NCBI GenBank assembly: GCA_019095985.1
Contig: CM032664.1
Coordinates: forward strand, 57,274,562 to 57,338,561
Length of the DNA: 64,000 nucleotides
Source: Streblospio benedicti
Taxonomy: Eukaryota; Annelida; Polychaeta; Spionida; Spionidae
Reading direction: 5' to 3'
Both the position numbers and the translations under genes were made by a program. Under the pieces are notes generated by a model. The model had not been told where the DNA came from, did not search any database, and saw only the letters and a program-made list of their open reading frames with translations. Positions 10,009 to 23,736 of this stretch are shown in pieces (within the stretch, counting starts at the first letter, position 1; every line of letters starts with the position of its first letter).

Positions 10009-13000
10009 GTAAGTACAGCGAACCCCCAAGGCGGGGGGGGGGCTAGCATCTATTTTGGGTAGGTATGCTCTACAGTGAGTTCAAAATGGGGGTGGGAGGT
10101 CTTATTTTTTGTGTAAAAATGGGGGTCTTAGATATGGTTTATGCGCGCCAGAATAGGGGGTCATATATATTGACGTTTAAAACAATACATTGAATCTATA
10201 TAAAAGCTGAAGGCAAGGACAAAATATCATCATGGTTGAGTTTATCTTGTTGCAAACGTGTGGGTCTTTGCTTTGAGATTTAGAGAAATTAGGGGGTCTT
10301 TGGGATTTGGCTGCCAAGAAATAGGTTATTTTACAGATATTTTGTCATCTCAAAAATACCCAACCGACTGTGGTACCCCCCTGCCGTACGTACGGCAGAA
10401 CGTATTACACTTGGTCCTGCTGCTATTGTCGGTTGATGGGAATCTCTTTTACAGTACACTAAGAAGTGCTCCCATACTTGTATAATCGCCATTCTGCTGC
10501 AAATGTCCAATGTCGTGTGGATCGAAGAATGAGCACGAGAATTGGACGAACTATAATGGTCATTAACTTTTTTTTCGGGAATCTCTTTCAAACAGCACAT
10601 AAGCATTGGTTTAATAAACCTTGATTTGAATGATAAGACTGTTTCTAATCATTGGAACAATCACATATGTGTGATGGTATTAAAGGAACAGATTCTAATG
10701 TGATGTGAATGTACGGCTGGATGTAAAGGTGGATGGATAACCCGAAATACGCAGATGGAAAGTGGTGCTGGTGGTGGGAAAACTGCGTGATGCGTGAATA
10801 ACAATGGATAATACACCAACCCAACCCGCCCAGCCAAAAACAAAACCCTCCATAGGTGTTTTATATCCGTACATTTTATTCCTAGATCTAATTCAACCAG
10901 AAGTAATTTCAAGCATTCTTTAAAAACTCGAGTTTAATGTTGCCAGGTGTGTAGTGTTTGCCAATGAAAACGATAGCGCTTTTAGTGCCCTATACATTCC
11001 ACTTCGATACGGCAAAGTAACTCATGATAAAGCCATTTATTTATGTGGATAAATAGAACACGGTAGTCCATAAAACCTGTTTTATACCCAACGCTTAGAG
11101 AAGCAAGTTAATGTATCAGTTAATCGAACTTTTTATAGCGCATAATTATGATAAAGTAAGAGGTCTGGTAGACAAGACTTTACGTGCTCCGGTCGCAGTT
11201 TATCTTCTTCAATCCATTGGAATGTGTAGTAAATAAATCTGGATTGTGCATCCCACATATACCACCGAAGCCCTCTCAAAATGTTAAGCTAGCAACTTTG
11301 CAAAATCGACTTGTTTACGCAGGTTACGAGTCACTTTGCCTGACACTTGACGAATTTCCTAAACGCCTGCTGTTGGTTTTTCATTACGACTTCAAGCTAT
11401 ACTGTTTTCAAAATATAAGTCTGCCATAAGATGTGAAACTGTCCACTTTGATGCGGTGTCGTTTGAACATGTCACGTGATCAACAAACTCATCTAACTGC
11501 CATCTGCTTTTGTTTTGGCTTCCATTTGATTGGCAGCACAAAAATACCACCGTCTAAGCATGACACTCAAGCCAAACTAATGGTATATGAACGGCGCATT
11601 TAGAGATATAGGTAACTGTTGTTAATTGATTTGTACTTCTTATGTTAATGAGCTCCGCAAAATAGTTGAACGCTCTAAGGTTCAATAGTTTGATGAACTT
11701 AAACACTCACGAATTGGATAATAAGCTATAATAAGAGTTACTTCATTTTTTCTGGCAAGCATCCACGTCACAGATCTCAAAACTATCTGTTAATGGAATT
11801 GGTAGGTGTTCAAACATTGCAGTTGTAGATTTATATACTCTTTAACAAATAACGTATTGCCAACAATTAACATCAGGACCCCCTACACCCACCCAAATTG
11901 TTATTACCAATTGATAATTTGCTGTAAACTGTAAATACAGCATATCAATTACATAATACAAAAATATCCCGTTACAAACATGAAAACTGTTTACGGTGTC
12001 ATTCTAGATTATGATTTATATTATAGTCTCACATTCTTGCCAAATAACACTTGTTTTGGAAAAATGAATTGCATTTGCCAGTCAACTTACAAAAGTCATT
12101 CACACGTATGTGAATATGAGTGAACAGATGAACCCAGATAAAATATCTCAGAGCAACTTATGTACATTTTGACCAGCTGATTTGGACACAAGGGAACAAC
12201 ATTCAAGCCTTGTACAACAATTTAGAAGTAAAAATATAGTAATTACAGTAAGCAAGTCACTATATTTACTTGTGTACTGACGTCGGCTATATTTGGACAC
12301 GCACGCAATCTTGACAATCGTATGTTGAGATTGTAAAAAATGATTACATTTATGTAGTACTTTGTGTAGTTTAAGTGCTGATATCACATCAGTATTATGC
12401 ATGCCACTGTGATGCATTTCACTGACTAATTTGACTGCATGATTAAGACTAATTTACAAATTATACAGGTTATTGTTAATTATGAACGTTTCTGTGTTCG
12501 GTTATACAGGTATCTGCACGACGTATGCGTTGCCAAGTCTTAGCTATAAAATACATGGCGGTTGTTTATGAACGGCTAAGACATGAAAAAGAAAAGAAGC
12601 CAACGTGTCAGCTATTATGAAACACTTCATAACTTTTCCTATGTGTCTCAGAAATATCAATTTAAGATGAATAAGCAGCCAGTGCACTAAGAAAAAAAGT
12701 GAACGTCAACCAAACGGGATAGTTATGTTTATGCCCTTTTCGCAATTTTTCATCTTTCATAATTTGATACATATGCCGATAAGTATAGTAAGGAATGTAT
12801 AATTGCTCCTAAACATCCAGGTTTAAAAGCTTTTCTGAATTCACTCTGAAGGCGAACGCTTTTAGTTAACTGATGTGTTTAGACATTAGGTTAACTTGAT
12901 TAATTGCTAACAAAAGAAACTGAGTTACAGCAGCGAAAACCTGACCTACAAGGTTCTACTCAATGGAGAGTATGTACACAGACTGAATTTAATACAAGAA

Positions 13001-13086
13001 TATTAAAAGGGATGAAATTGACCAATTGGATAATGGCAATACATGGACATCTTAACTAAAATGAAATGTTGATATTCTTAGAACTT

Positions 13087-13150
13087 AGAAGGAGAAGTAG
13101 GAAAAGATGAAAAGAAAAAAGAAAAGAAAAAAGAAAGAAAGAAAGAAACA
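13087..13150. repeat. Polypurine GAAA-type microsatellite
   Basis: Run of gaaaagaaaaaagaaaag and gaaagaaagaaa on the plus strand. Confidence 0.8.
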
Positions 13151-14914
13151 CGATTGAGGTTTTGAGGAACCCCCATATCCCAATGAATATAAACTCACTG
13201 GTTTATTTTTATTTACCGTCATTCAGAGTCTACTGTTGCCCATTATAAACTAGTTACCGTCCTTGTGGACTAAATTCAAACAAGTTTTTATTCGCATGTA
13301 AATTAGAAATTGAACATCTAGTTTTACCGCTTTCAAATAGTAGTTTCCTGTCTCATCAGACGCAGACTTTATCAAAGCACTAACTACCTATAAAATGGCC
13401 ATTACTGACCAGCCTTGACCATTATATTGGCCATTAGACAAATGTAGTTTGTCTAAGATTTCCGTTTATGTCTACACTTAAAAGCACATTCAATTCCATT
13501 GATAAATTATTGCTAAATTATAAGATAAAGCTGTCAACGTTGTCAATGAAAAACCTACAGACATTCTTGCCATTAGCGCTATGACAATAGCTCACAGTGG
13601 CATCTGACCAATGGATACAATGCATATATTTTTGATTACATTATTGTCATTATTGTTCACCTATTTGTCTTCCATAGAAAAGTCACAGTAGGTCGTAACC
13701 TACATATAACCAATGGTGCTGATATTTAGGTCAAAGTGGGACCTTGGCTCATCGTATATGTGTCTGAAACACGCACTGCATCCATTTACATCTAAAAAGA
13801 AGACTATCAAGCATTTTTCTACCACAATAGACATTTTGAACGCAGGTTTTTACAAGCCTAGGCTTCCAGTTGACTCCATAGAGAGGCCCTTGTGGGAATC
13901 CTCACAATTTCAAGGATGCGAGACAAGACTGATATAATATTCGAGATCCCAAGCAGCGATCTTTATATTCTGAAATGACATGTTTACAACAACAAAGAAG
14001 AAACATAAAACATAATTACAGTTTCGCATGTTAAAACCTTTCAATACACCACACCATCTATCAGAACTGTTAATCGATTTTAATCACACGCTCCAGTTTT
14101 ACCGCCAAAGTGGCACTGAACGTTGTTTTCCCAAGTGGCGAATACAGTGACTGATGTTCACGTGCCGTGATTATTATTATCGTGGTCCCGTGGTCTTAAA
14201 CTCCTTCTGGATTCACGATGTCACGTGACATTATTCAAATTTAGTTGTCAGTTCATGATGTTGATGTTGTCACTCAACATTGTGGGCTGCATTGGTAGTG
14301 TACGTCTATTGGTTTAACCATAAGCTCGAATTACTGCTCAGTGATAAAAGTGACAATGACTGCAATGCGGGTCACTTATTCATAGAGTAATAGATCTGTT
14401 GTGTCGGGTATAGTCACTGATACCCGAATTCTTAGCATTCTGCACACGAAAATAGCATTTCTAAACGAAATGTAAACATTGTGGTTAACGCTTTTATAGG
14501 TTTTGCAATTGATAGATGGTATATATAGAACCAGCACTATTAATTAATCTATCTTTTTTTCCCATTTTCTTTTCTTTTTGGTGTGTTTTGTATTGCTTTG
14601 TCTTTTTTTTTCTTTGGGGTGGGGGGGGGGGTGGGGGCTATTGGTTATCGTCCAAACTGGTTCGATGAAAGTGTGTTTGTTATGATCGCACTTTAATGAG
14701 TGCTTCCCATTTCCCAAGTTTGCTTGTTCCTCATTGTAAGCTCGCGACTATATTGACATAGCTGAAGACAGGTTTCCATGTTACTATATCTGCACAGTGC
14801 CCCGCTGTGCCCCTGGCGAACTCGAACTCACGACTGTGTGACTATTTGACCTAAATGATACAATGCAAGCTTGGACTACTTGATAAAGTATAAAAAAAAT
14901 AAGTACGTGTGCTT

Positions 14915-15150
14915 ATTTATAGCCACAGTCCACAGTTTGTCCTGCTCTGGCGACTTTACATTCACACCAGGTCATTGGTATCCTCGTAACTATATGTCTT
15001 TCTCCCTGGGGAGCATAAGCACATCGCTACTGTAGTGCAGACATGCTTATCACTCGCATTAGCGTTCATTCGACTGACCTGTGCCTATTTAACGTGTAAG
15101 TACCACGGGCATTGTGCAATCTGTTGACAAAGAACTCCCATAAACCATCG
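14915..15150 (-). repeat. SINE fragment (tail/body, minus orientation)
   Basis: The order of sequence matches the 6748-7092 SINE (tttatagccacagtcca, acaccaggtcattgg, then cgactgacctgtgcctatttaacgtgtaa). The tRNA-like head is not recognisable. Confidence 0.5.
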
Positions 15151-15269
15151 TCACGCACTAACACACGTGCTCACGCACACGCACCCAAAAATCACCAATA
15201 ATCACCACTAGACCCGCCTGTCATTGTTGGACGGGGTATTCCTCGTTAACCGTCTCCTCCCCACCATGT

Positions 15270-15370
15270 CATCCGTCACGTGCACACGACGTGGGCGACC
15301 ATGGGTTAATGACGTCACAGTCATGTGAGGTGCGTACATGGGTTAAAGTGTCACGGCGACACGGGCATTT
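15270..15370. promoter_or_regulatory. Possible intronic cis-regulatory island (E-box, CRE)
   Basis: GC-richer than its surroundings. It has a palindromic E-box CACGTG at 15277-15282 and a perfect CRE TGACGTCA at 15310-15317 within 40 bases, plus two ATGGGTTAA repeats (15301 and 15339). The binding-site consensus is known; enhancer function is inference. Confidence 0.3.
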
Positions 15371-15960
15371 TTAACTTTTTACACTGGCACATTTGATAAT
15401 TCTTATATATGGACACGAGACACCACAATTGATTTCTTCTAAATGTTTCGCCCGTACGAACATTAAAGTGGCACACGTGGAAGTTTTGATGAGAACGCTG
15501 CACTCATTTTTGGACCCCATGTAGGTCACAGTAACAGTGTGGTGTCGATGTTCACATACATTACTCTGATAATTTACACGCCCATGTAATTAATGCACAA
15601 TCTATTAATCACCTTTTTATTTTAATGCTGAAAATAATCAAATGCGCCCCATGCTGAGAGCGCTGTGGTGTCGACTGCTGACATAGCAGGTACCCTGGCA
15701 GGTGCGCGCTCTTCAGTCAGTCACCTCGTCAATGGGTGTTTCGCGAGCACTTGTAGGTGTGAGAAAGAGCAGATGTTAATTGTTTTAGGTGTGATTCTTT
15801 TAAATAAATGTGTCGGAGGCAAAACAAATTTTATATAGATGGTGCCCTAGAGTTTTGAGGATATTGTGTGACTGGTCTGTATATAACGATAATGGGTTGG
15901 CTGGGCCTCAGAGGAAGAGTTTCTTTCGTGGATCGTTCTCAGATGCTGTACGATACAATC

Positions 15961-16094
15961 CTAGGCAGATAAATGGAGGGGCGCAGGGGATATTAACCCC
16001 CCCCCCCCACACACACACACAGACAAGCGTACATAGCCAAAGAAATCACTTAAAAGTTGCCCCTGCAACTTCCTAAATCCTGGATCTGCTAATG
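15961..16094. mobile_element. Short MITE related to the 4922-5685 element
   Basis: Left end taggcagataaatggaggggcgc and right end tcctggatctgctaatg resemble the 15-bp inverted repeats of the element at 4922, with the same C/G-rich sub-ends. Confidence 0.5.
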
Positions 16095-19000
16095 TATACG
16101 ATTGAAGGTGTTAAATATTCCCTGTAATCTACTAGTGCAAAAACAAAGGAGCAAAAACAAAACAAAGGGATGTAACATGGACGAAAACACATCCCATTTC
16201 CTGATGACTGCGATCATTCTATACTGGAATGCGCGAAATAAAAAGTCGTGCCTATATAATTTATTTAATCACAGCAACCATGACTTGTCATCAAAAGGGT
16301 TTCCATGACAAATATTGTTTGGCAACGTTATGGTTAGCAACGGAAATATGAACCCACATCAAGTAGGCTGCTTTTGGGTCAGCCTATTAAATATGACTAT
16401 GCAGAAATAACTCTATGCACACCAGACTGTCAAGTTTTTAACAAACATTTTTCAGTCATTATAAAATCAATTGAGATGTGTGCAATAAAACACGAGTGGT
16501 ATATCTGATCTATTAGGAACGTTAGCATGTTTAATGGGATAAAACACGTGAAGTATTAGCAAGATCACACGAGAGTAGATTTTTATGAAGACGAAAAAAG
16601 TGCTAATATCATGCCATTCCATTTACAAATAACTCATTTATTAGTCACTGCCGTAACGATATGATTTGATGCACTTGTTTATGCTAAAAAGTGACCCCGT
16701 TAACTGCTGTTAAAATGTTATACACGTTAGTCAGAGATGAAAAAAATCAACCCAAACACACCCAAGTTTTATAAATGTAGACTGTAATATTCATGATTAC
16801 GCAGCGAAGTCTATCTCTCGTCTGCTTTATTTTGAAACTGGACTCCGACTATCAAGGACCATGCTAATAATGTGTAAGCTACTAGCTACTAATCAACATC
16901 AAGGAGTAAGTGTTTTATAGCTCTGACTAAATAGAACCTTTTCCTCAAGCTATTGTTGCGCCAAACTAGAAACCTTTGCTTATTCGAAAACGATACGCCC
17001 AATTTCCATGTTTATCATAATACTTTCGGCACTCTCTCGCATCTACAGCTTTTTTTTAGCCCCTTTAATCTTTATGCATGTCGCTAACGTCGCAAAGATT
17101 AAATCATTTTAATGGACTGACTTTTATGTCTTGTAAACATCTCAATGATATTGCGGTTTATGTCGTTTAGTCTGGTGTCAGATGGCTGGCGAGTGAATTT
17201 ACCCGTATGTACCCAGGCAGGGGGTCGGATCGTGAATTCATACGGTGAATTTTGATTTAGAACGTCGGCCACGAATGTGTGTGTGAAAGAAATTTACGAT
17301 AATGCTAGAACACCATCAGACACCATTTAGGGAAAATCATGCATGCAAGACACGCGTTCTAGGACTTGTCTTATGCAGGTGCCATCTTGAATCCAGAACG
17401 AGTTCAATGACCACGTGACAGCTGAAATGTACACAAACCAGGAAAATTCTGCACACCAAAACGCTACTTTTCCATTGGTAATTGAAATGTTCACGTTAAC
17501 GGCGTTTCTGGGGGCATACAAAGGTACATTGCAGTTGCAAAGCCAGGAAGAGAGGGTCTACCATCGTGTCGTGTTGGTTTTGACTAGTGCAGTCGCCGGT
17601 CCGTTCGTTCTGCGCGCAATTTAAAACATTTTTTGGAAATCCTAAATCTGTCACCGTACACATGTTTTGCCGGTGTCTCCATTTGAGTGAAGAAATAGGC
17701 ACACCTAAGATATATGGACCAGATAGAAAGATAAAAGTGCATGTTCAATTGTCCTTGTGATTCTTTAGCCAGCGAAGTGTACATTTTATACCAGAAACAC
17801 ACTGATTTTTTGCACCTTTTTAATCAAAAAAAAGGAAGCCTTAGTTTACATTATCATATTTGAAGAGGATCAAGTAACTCTATAGGCATGTGCTCAAAAT
17901 ATATACATTTTATGTACATATCTTAAGTGCGACGTAAAGTGTTGTCTGTGATGTACTTTGTGATATGCTATGTACATTCAGTGTAGGGTTACTTTTTAAG
18001 TTGTTCTCTCAATTGAAACTATCAAGATTGTCGTCTTGTTGGATCCATCTTGACAAAGCGCTTAGAGTTTGTATGACAACATTGCGTATGCGCCTATTAG
18101 TTAAATGAAATTTAAAACTACTGAACACACGTTCCAGAGCGGAGTTACGGCGTTCCTACAAAGCAAGTCAATGTCATATTTGGATCCAATGTCGTTTTTG
18201 GCAAGTTCAACTACTGGTATCAAGTTAGAATTTCTATTTAAAAAAACCTTACACATAGATATATCGCGGTGTACTAACCTAAATCAATGTCTTTGCTGAT
18301 GGCAAATATTATTATATGTGTCATATCAAGTTTAACCGACAAAAACAACAACACAAAGTTGCAACATGTAAGGCCCTTGCCCTGCCAGTGTTCGCCAAGA
18401 TTTCAGAATGGTAGGTCTAATTGTAGAACGCAACACAACTTCAAGCAATTAACACACCAAGGAGCATATTCATATTTCATAACACTGACTTTATACCTCG
18501 ATGTAGTTATAGTTTACGCATTCATTCTCTTTTACCGTACGTTTACAAGTTGTCTCAAGCATTGTAATACCGTGTGTGAATGCCGTCTGGTACATGTATG
18601 ATTGTATCTATAGCGAGTTACATAATTAACAGAAGACATCTAATTTGATTCTGTAGCGTCTGTAGCAATGACGTAATTGCAAGCGGATAATGTAATCACA
18701 TGTGTATTGTATACAATCCATCAGCTTCATGATAACCATATCACTGGCTATTAATCACATAAAACATTGATTAATGCACCAAGTCGAGGCATGATGACGA
18801 GATAATAAGTCTGTGTATGAAGACGAACAATTGACGAACACCGCTATTTATCATTCTCGCGTCACGGTTTTGGACATCTTTGGATGCTGCATGTTCAACT
18901 TAATATGATCGAGTACACTTTGGACAGAATACCGTGTATTTATATATAAATATACATTAACAAAGCTACATGTATATAACAGCTAAGCTGCTAGTGTAGT

Positions 19001-22000
19001 GAACAACGTACTTCAGTGTGCCACCAACACACGCCATTAGTTGGGTAATGCTGTTTTTTGACTTGATATTATTTTCATTTTCAACTTCTAGAATATACAT
19101 TTTATACTCTTTATTTACTGCAGGTGTCTTCTCAAAGCCAATCCTACTCTTAAAGAAGTAGGCTGTAGAACATTTTCTTGTTAGATACAAATTATACATT
19201 AAAAGAAAAAATGCTAAGCCTTGGTAGGCCTGATTTACATTAATGTACAAAAAACAGAACAACAATAAGAAACTTACGAGAATACAAGATACTAACAGTA
19301 TTCCTGTAAACCACACACACTTCAAATATAGAATATACGTATATATTAGAATAAAAATGTCATTTACAATCGAAGTATTAATACAAATACGTGAAGCCCG
19401 TAAGAGCCCACCTGCTAAATTTGTTATACTTAGTATTGTCATTATTGTGATTAATCATTAGATATCATGATAATGTCAGAAAAGTGTCAGAAAACGAATG
19501 TGTGGAACGGCTATAGCAGTTAATTATACAACAAAGTCATAATTATTCAGCGCACATATGTGAAATGTAGAGGTGTGTTGTAACATGTTCATTAGTTAGC
19601 GCAAAGTAGGCACACAGACATTAAATTGGTTATTTTATACAGCTTATACTACTGCAAGTTGTATTTATTACTATCCTGCGTTTTCAATTCAAATAATCAA
19701 ATTAAAATCAAACAATTTAGTAACATAATCGACACTACAACGGTGTCAATAAACATATCTCCAGCAATCAGCTATGTAGATATTTGTATGGAACAGGAAA
19801 AAGATATAATAATGAACCGGAAGGCGGAATATTGTCAGATTACGTTCTTCATTAAAAATGCCATCAATACTAAGCGCGGTACAATATAAATCACACCAAT
19901 TTATCACATCTGACGCACATATCAAATAATTTGTTACATATGTGATCAGTCGACAATTAAATGATGTGATACGATCTCAAGACAACTTATCAGCAGCCAT
20001 CGCACCGCTACATTGAGAAGTCTTTCTAGTCTTTTTACAGGGAGCAACACTTTAAAAAATAGTCCTGCACCTTTTGTCGTAGTCTTTCAAAAGAGCTTTA
20101 TATGTGTAATAGTCTTTAGAAAGTTTAATAAAAACAGCTTCTGTTGATATACAGGGAGGTGTAAAAGTGTATCCCCCCAAAATGGCACGTCGGTAGTAAC
20201 CATTATGAAGCAAGTAACCCCCCCCCCCCCCCCGTCTATATACCCCTCCAGCATAAATAAATATTCGGTTCAGGTCCTTTACCATGCATATCGGCAAAAG
20301 GGGCTTGGCAAGTGTACACAGTAGAAGATTAGGTTATGTATATAGTTCTTGTTTTTTGTTTGTTTGTTTTTGTTTTGCTTTCACCCCTGATCTTTAGAAG
20401 TCGATGACTGACCCCATGACAGATTCTAATCAGCAACACAAATAAACACACAAAAATATCAGAGAAAAAAAATAGACATGGTAACCTTAGTTTTTGTAAA
20501 TATACACGAGTCACAAGGTTGTGTTTGATACAGTATACACTTTACTTGACAATTAGTATTGGATATGCAAACTCCTTCAAGATGTCGTTGCATGGTTAGG
20601 GCATTTACACACTTGCAAGTTGAGATCACAAGTGCTCTTTTTTTAAACACCGAATCCATACGTTTTCTCCACAAATTTAAACGTGCATGGGTTCTGTGTA
20701 TGCAGACAAATGACGAAGATTTTCCTGAATATCTAAATAAAAATGTAAGGACTAAATATGAAATATCCCAGTTTCAAATGGGACAAATAGTTCAATGATA
20801 ATAATGGTATCTATGAAAAAACCCACTTCAATCACAGCATTTGAAGTAATTATTTCATGAATTTCAAAACCATGATAGTTTGAAGGGGGAAATAGTAAAA
20901 CACAAAAACCAAAGAACCCGTTCTATCATAAGTCAAGTTACCAATATAAGTATTCATTTTGATGTTTTATGCGCAGCTACAAGCGATAATTTATACAATG
21001 ATGCTTTTATTGGTCTCTTATTTGTCCAAGGTTATGGTGCAAAGTGCCAGTATGTCTGGACACCTTTATGACCCCATGACCTTTGCTGCAAATCATTTTT
21101 GCGCATCTGTCAACATTGGTGGGTCATTCCGCATATGTGTCAGTGGGGGGCAAACATACCAGATTTGTGAACTACTGTTTTGCTAGTATGGGGCTGTGAG
21201 TAGTATTTGGAAGGATAGAAATTGAAACACAACATCAAACAAATTAGTTCTGTTAAAGAGGATGGTCGAGCAAAATTTTTGCATCAAAAATTTAGATTCT
21301 GTGTTCGTCATAGGTCTGCCATTGATCTATTGATGTTTATATTTGTAATGCAAGACCTAAACCCCAGTGAGAAAAACCAACCGTACACATTGATTATTAA
21401 GTGCACCCCAAAATGTCTACGGAAACCCCACTATTTGTAACAATCCCATATTAGAATTCATACGGGTTGGCGCCTCTGCAGGCCCAGGCAGAAAATATTG
21501 ATAGATGTCTACTGTCGTATATATGTACTATATATGCGAACCCAAGAGTGTCCAATCCAATTCAATCAATGCACAGTATAGGTATCTGAAAGTCTGTACG
21601 CATATGTACGATAAGACTGACTCTAATAGTAATCATCATCGGGGTGGACATAAAGACATGTATCTGGCCTGTACACATATTGGAGTGTGTGGACAGGTGG
21701 TACAGTAGCAAGTGTACACAGGCTGTGTATACTCTGCTAGAGGTCGCAGACCTACTTGCAACATGTCATTTGCAAACATGACACTGATGAGAGATTCAAG
21801 ATAATGTCAGCAAATGATGATGACAATGTGTGATTTACTGCTAATGTGACGATGGTTTTCATGGCTTGTTTGTGTCTATAACTCGGCCTTGCAATTATTC
21901 AATAAATAGTTCTGGTTCATATCCCTGTCACATCAACCTGCTGTATACCAAATGCAATTCTAAAAAGAAGTTGGTGGAACTAAATACTCGCTGCATTACA

Positions 22001-23570
22001 CCTGGGTATAAAACTAACCAAAATTTGTTCACGGAACACAGGGGCGGCAACTTCAAAACGTAGAAGGCCCAGACAAAAAAGTGTACGCCGGGTAGGCTTT
22101 ATTTCACACCCTTATTACATATGGATTTTATCATTACAAAATCATAAGAATAAATGAAAACTCATAAAGTACACATCGACAATGTGTGTGGGGGGGGGGG
22201 GACGCCCATGGATTGGGGTGCTATTGAACGCATATTTCCCTTCGTAGCTATTAGCTACATGATTTAAATGATGCAGACTCCTATAGCCGATAGTCGCAAA
22301 TTTCGCATTGTGTTTGTGCGTGAATGTGCGTGCTCAAATGTGCGTGCGTGCGTGTTAAGAATAAGTGGATTGTTGCAATGGTTCTCCTCTCCTGTCCACA
22401 CCCAGACGACACAAAACAGCCTCCCAACGTTACAACAACGCCAGCTTCTTTCATGTCGTGAACTAAGCAAACTCGCACACAAACAGCTGTTATAAGCGTG
22501 TAACTATGTTGACAAATCGCTTTGCTCGTCCGTTCAAAGGCTAAACAAACTGCGAGGACTGTCATAACTGATTTATTTGCAAGCCTTGTTTTTGTTCTCT
22601 CTCCCTCTTTGAAACCACGCGAAAGTGATAATATAAACACTGCCACTCCAAGATCGGCCTTCAAGAAAACACTCTCTGCGTAGCATAAAGTCATCAATAA
22701 CTCTTTCGGAGCTGAATATTGCTTGTCAAACACGAATGCAAATACGTGAATGATCACATCGTATAAATGTAAATAAATAACACAGTTTTACGCTTTGCTC
22801 TCTTTCAAGTACATATCTTTGCCCGCGAGTGTTTTCGGTTATGATGCTTGCTACTGAAAGTGACAGTTACGTCTTTACTAGAATTACAATGAACTTTTAG
22901 GTCGTTGACAGCATACTAGTGTTTGAGGTTATTCAGGATAAAGGAAAAGAGTCTACTCAGATATACTCACGGAACAATTCGATTTGATCAACATGATCAA
23001 CCTCGTAAATGTGATTAAACCAAGCGGAAATCACTGTTATTGGTGCGCAGTGTTCGATGGTGCTCACCGATCAAACTAAAACATGTATGCTTGAATGATA
23101 ATCTTTCACCCGCAAGACGTAGGGATGTAGACTGGCCTCATGGATCAGAATTGAGTGAGATCAATCAGCATATTCGGTTAGATATTGCTCTACCCCACAA
23201 ACCTTGTATTGACAGTGTATATACTATATGGATGCTTTCCGTGTCATCCATTACAGTAGCGGTTTAAAGGGGATGGGAAGTTTATCCCCCTAAAAAAAAA
23301 AACCCCAACAAAAAAACCGAGCGCAGAAAAAATGATGTGTGTGTGTGTGTGTGTGTGGGGGGGGTCTGCCCAAACCTGATAAAAAAATCGGCACAAAACA
23401 TAAACAACAACAGCAAATTCATACCAGCCATGAGGTGCGACACGAACATCATATCAGTCTCTTGTGCAAAGTTTTGCCTATATCAGAGCAAACGTGTACC
23501 CACTGATACTATAAATTTAGCATATATGAAGGAGTGAACACTTCGATGTATAGTAAAAAAAACACATTAA

Positions 23571-23736
23571 GGCAACCCCTCCTAAGAGAGCACCTCTATA
23601 ATAAGACCGTATTTCCCAGTCACACGCTTTCAATAAGATATCACCGTAAACCTCCATAAAGAGACCACCTCTCTAGCTATTGAGACCAACGGAGGCCAGT
23701 CTCTTTGATGGTCTTGATAGAGAAGTTCTACTGTAC
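23571..23736. mobile_element. AGACCACCTC MITE copy
   Basis: Contains cctctataataagacc, aaagagaccacctctctagc and the right end gatagagaagttctactgta. A near full-length family layout. Confidence 0.6.

Noticed and set aside
18966-19442. 158-codon hydrophobic frame on the minus strand
   Set aside because: AT-rich, with codons driven by composition; no domain, no promoter or splice logic, and it lies in intron 1 of the TINAGL-like gene.
22281-22757. 158-codon frame on the minus strand
   Set aside because: Low-complexity HAH/THIHAQT end over a GTGCGTG repeat, no recognisable domain, poor coding character.
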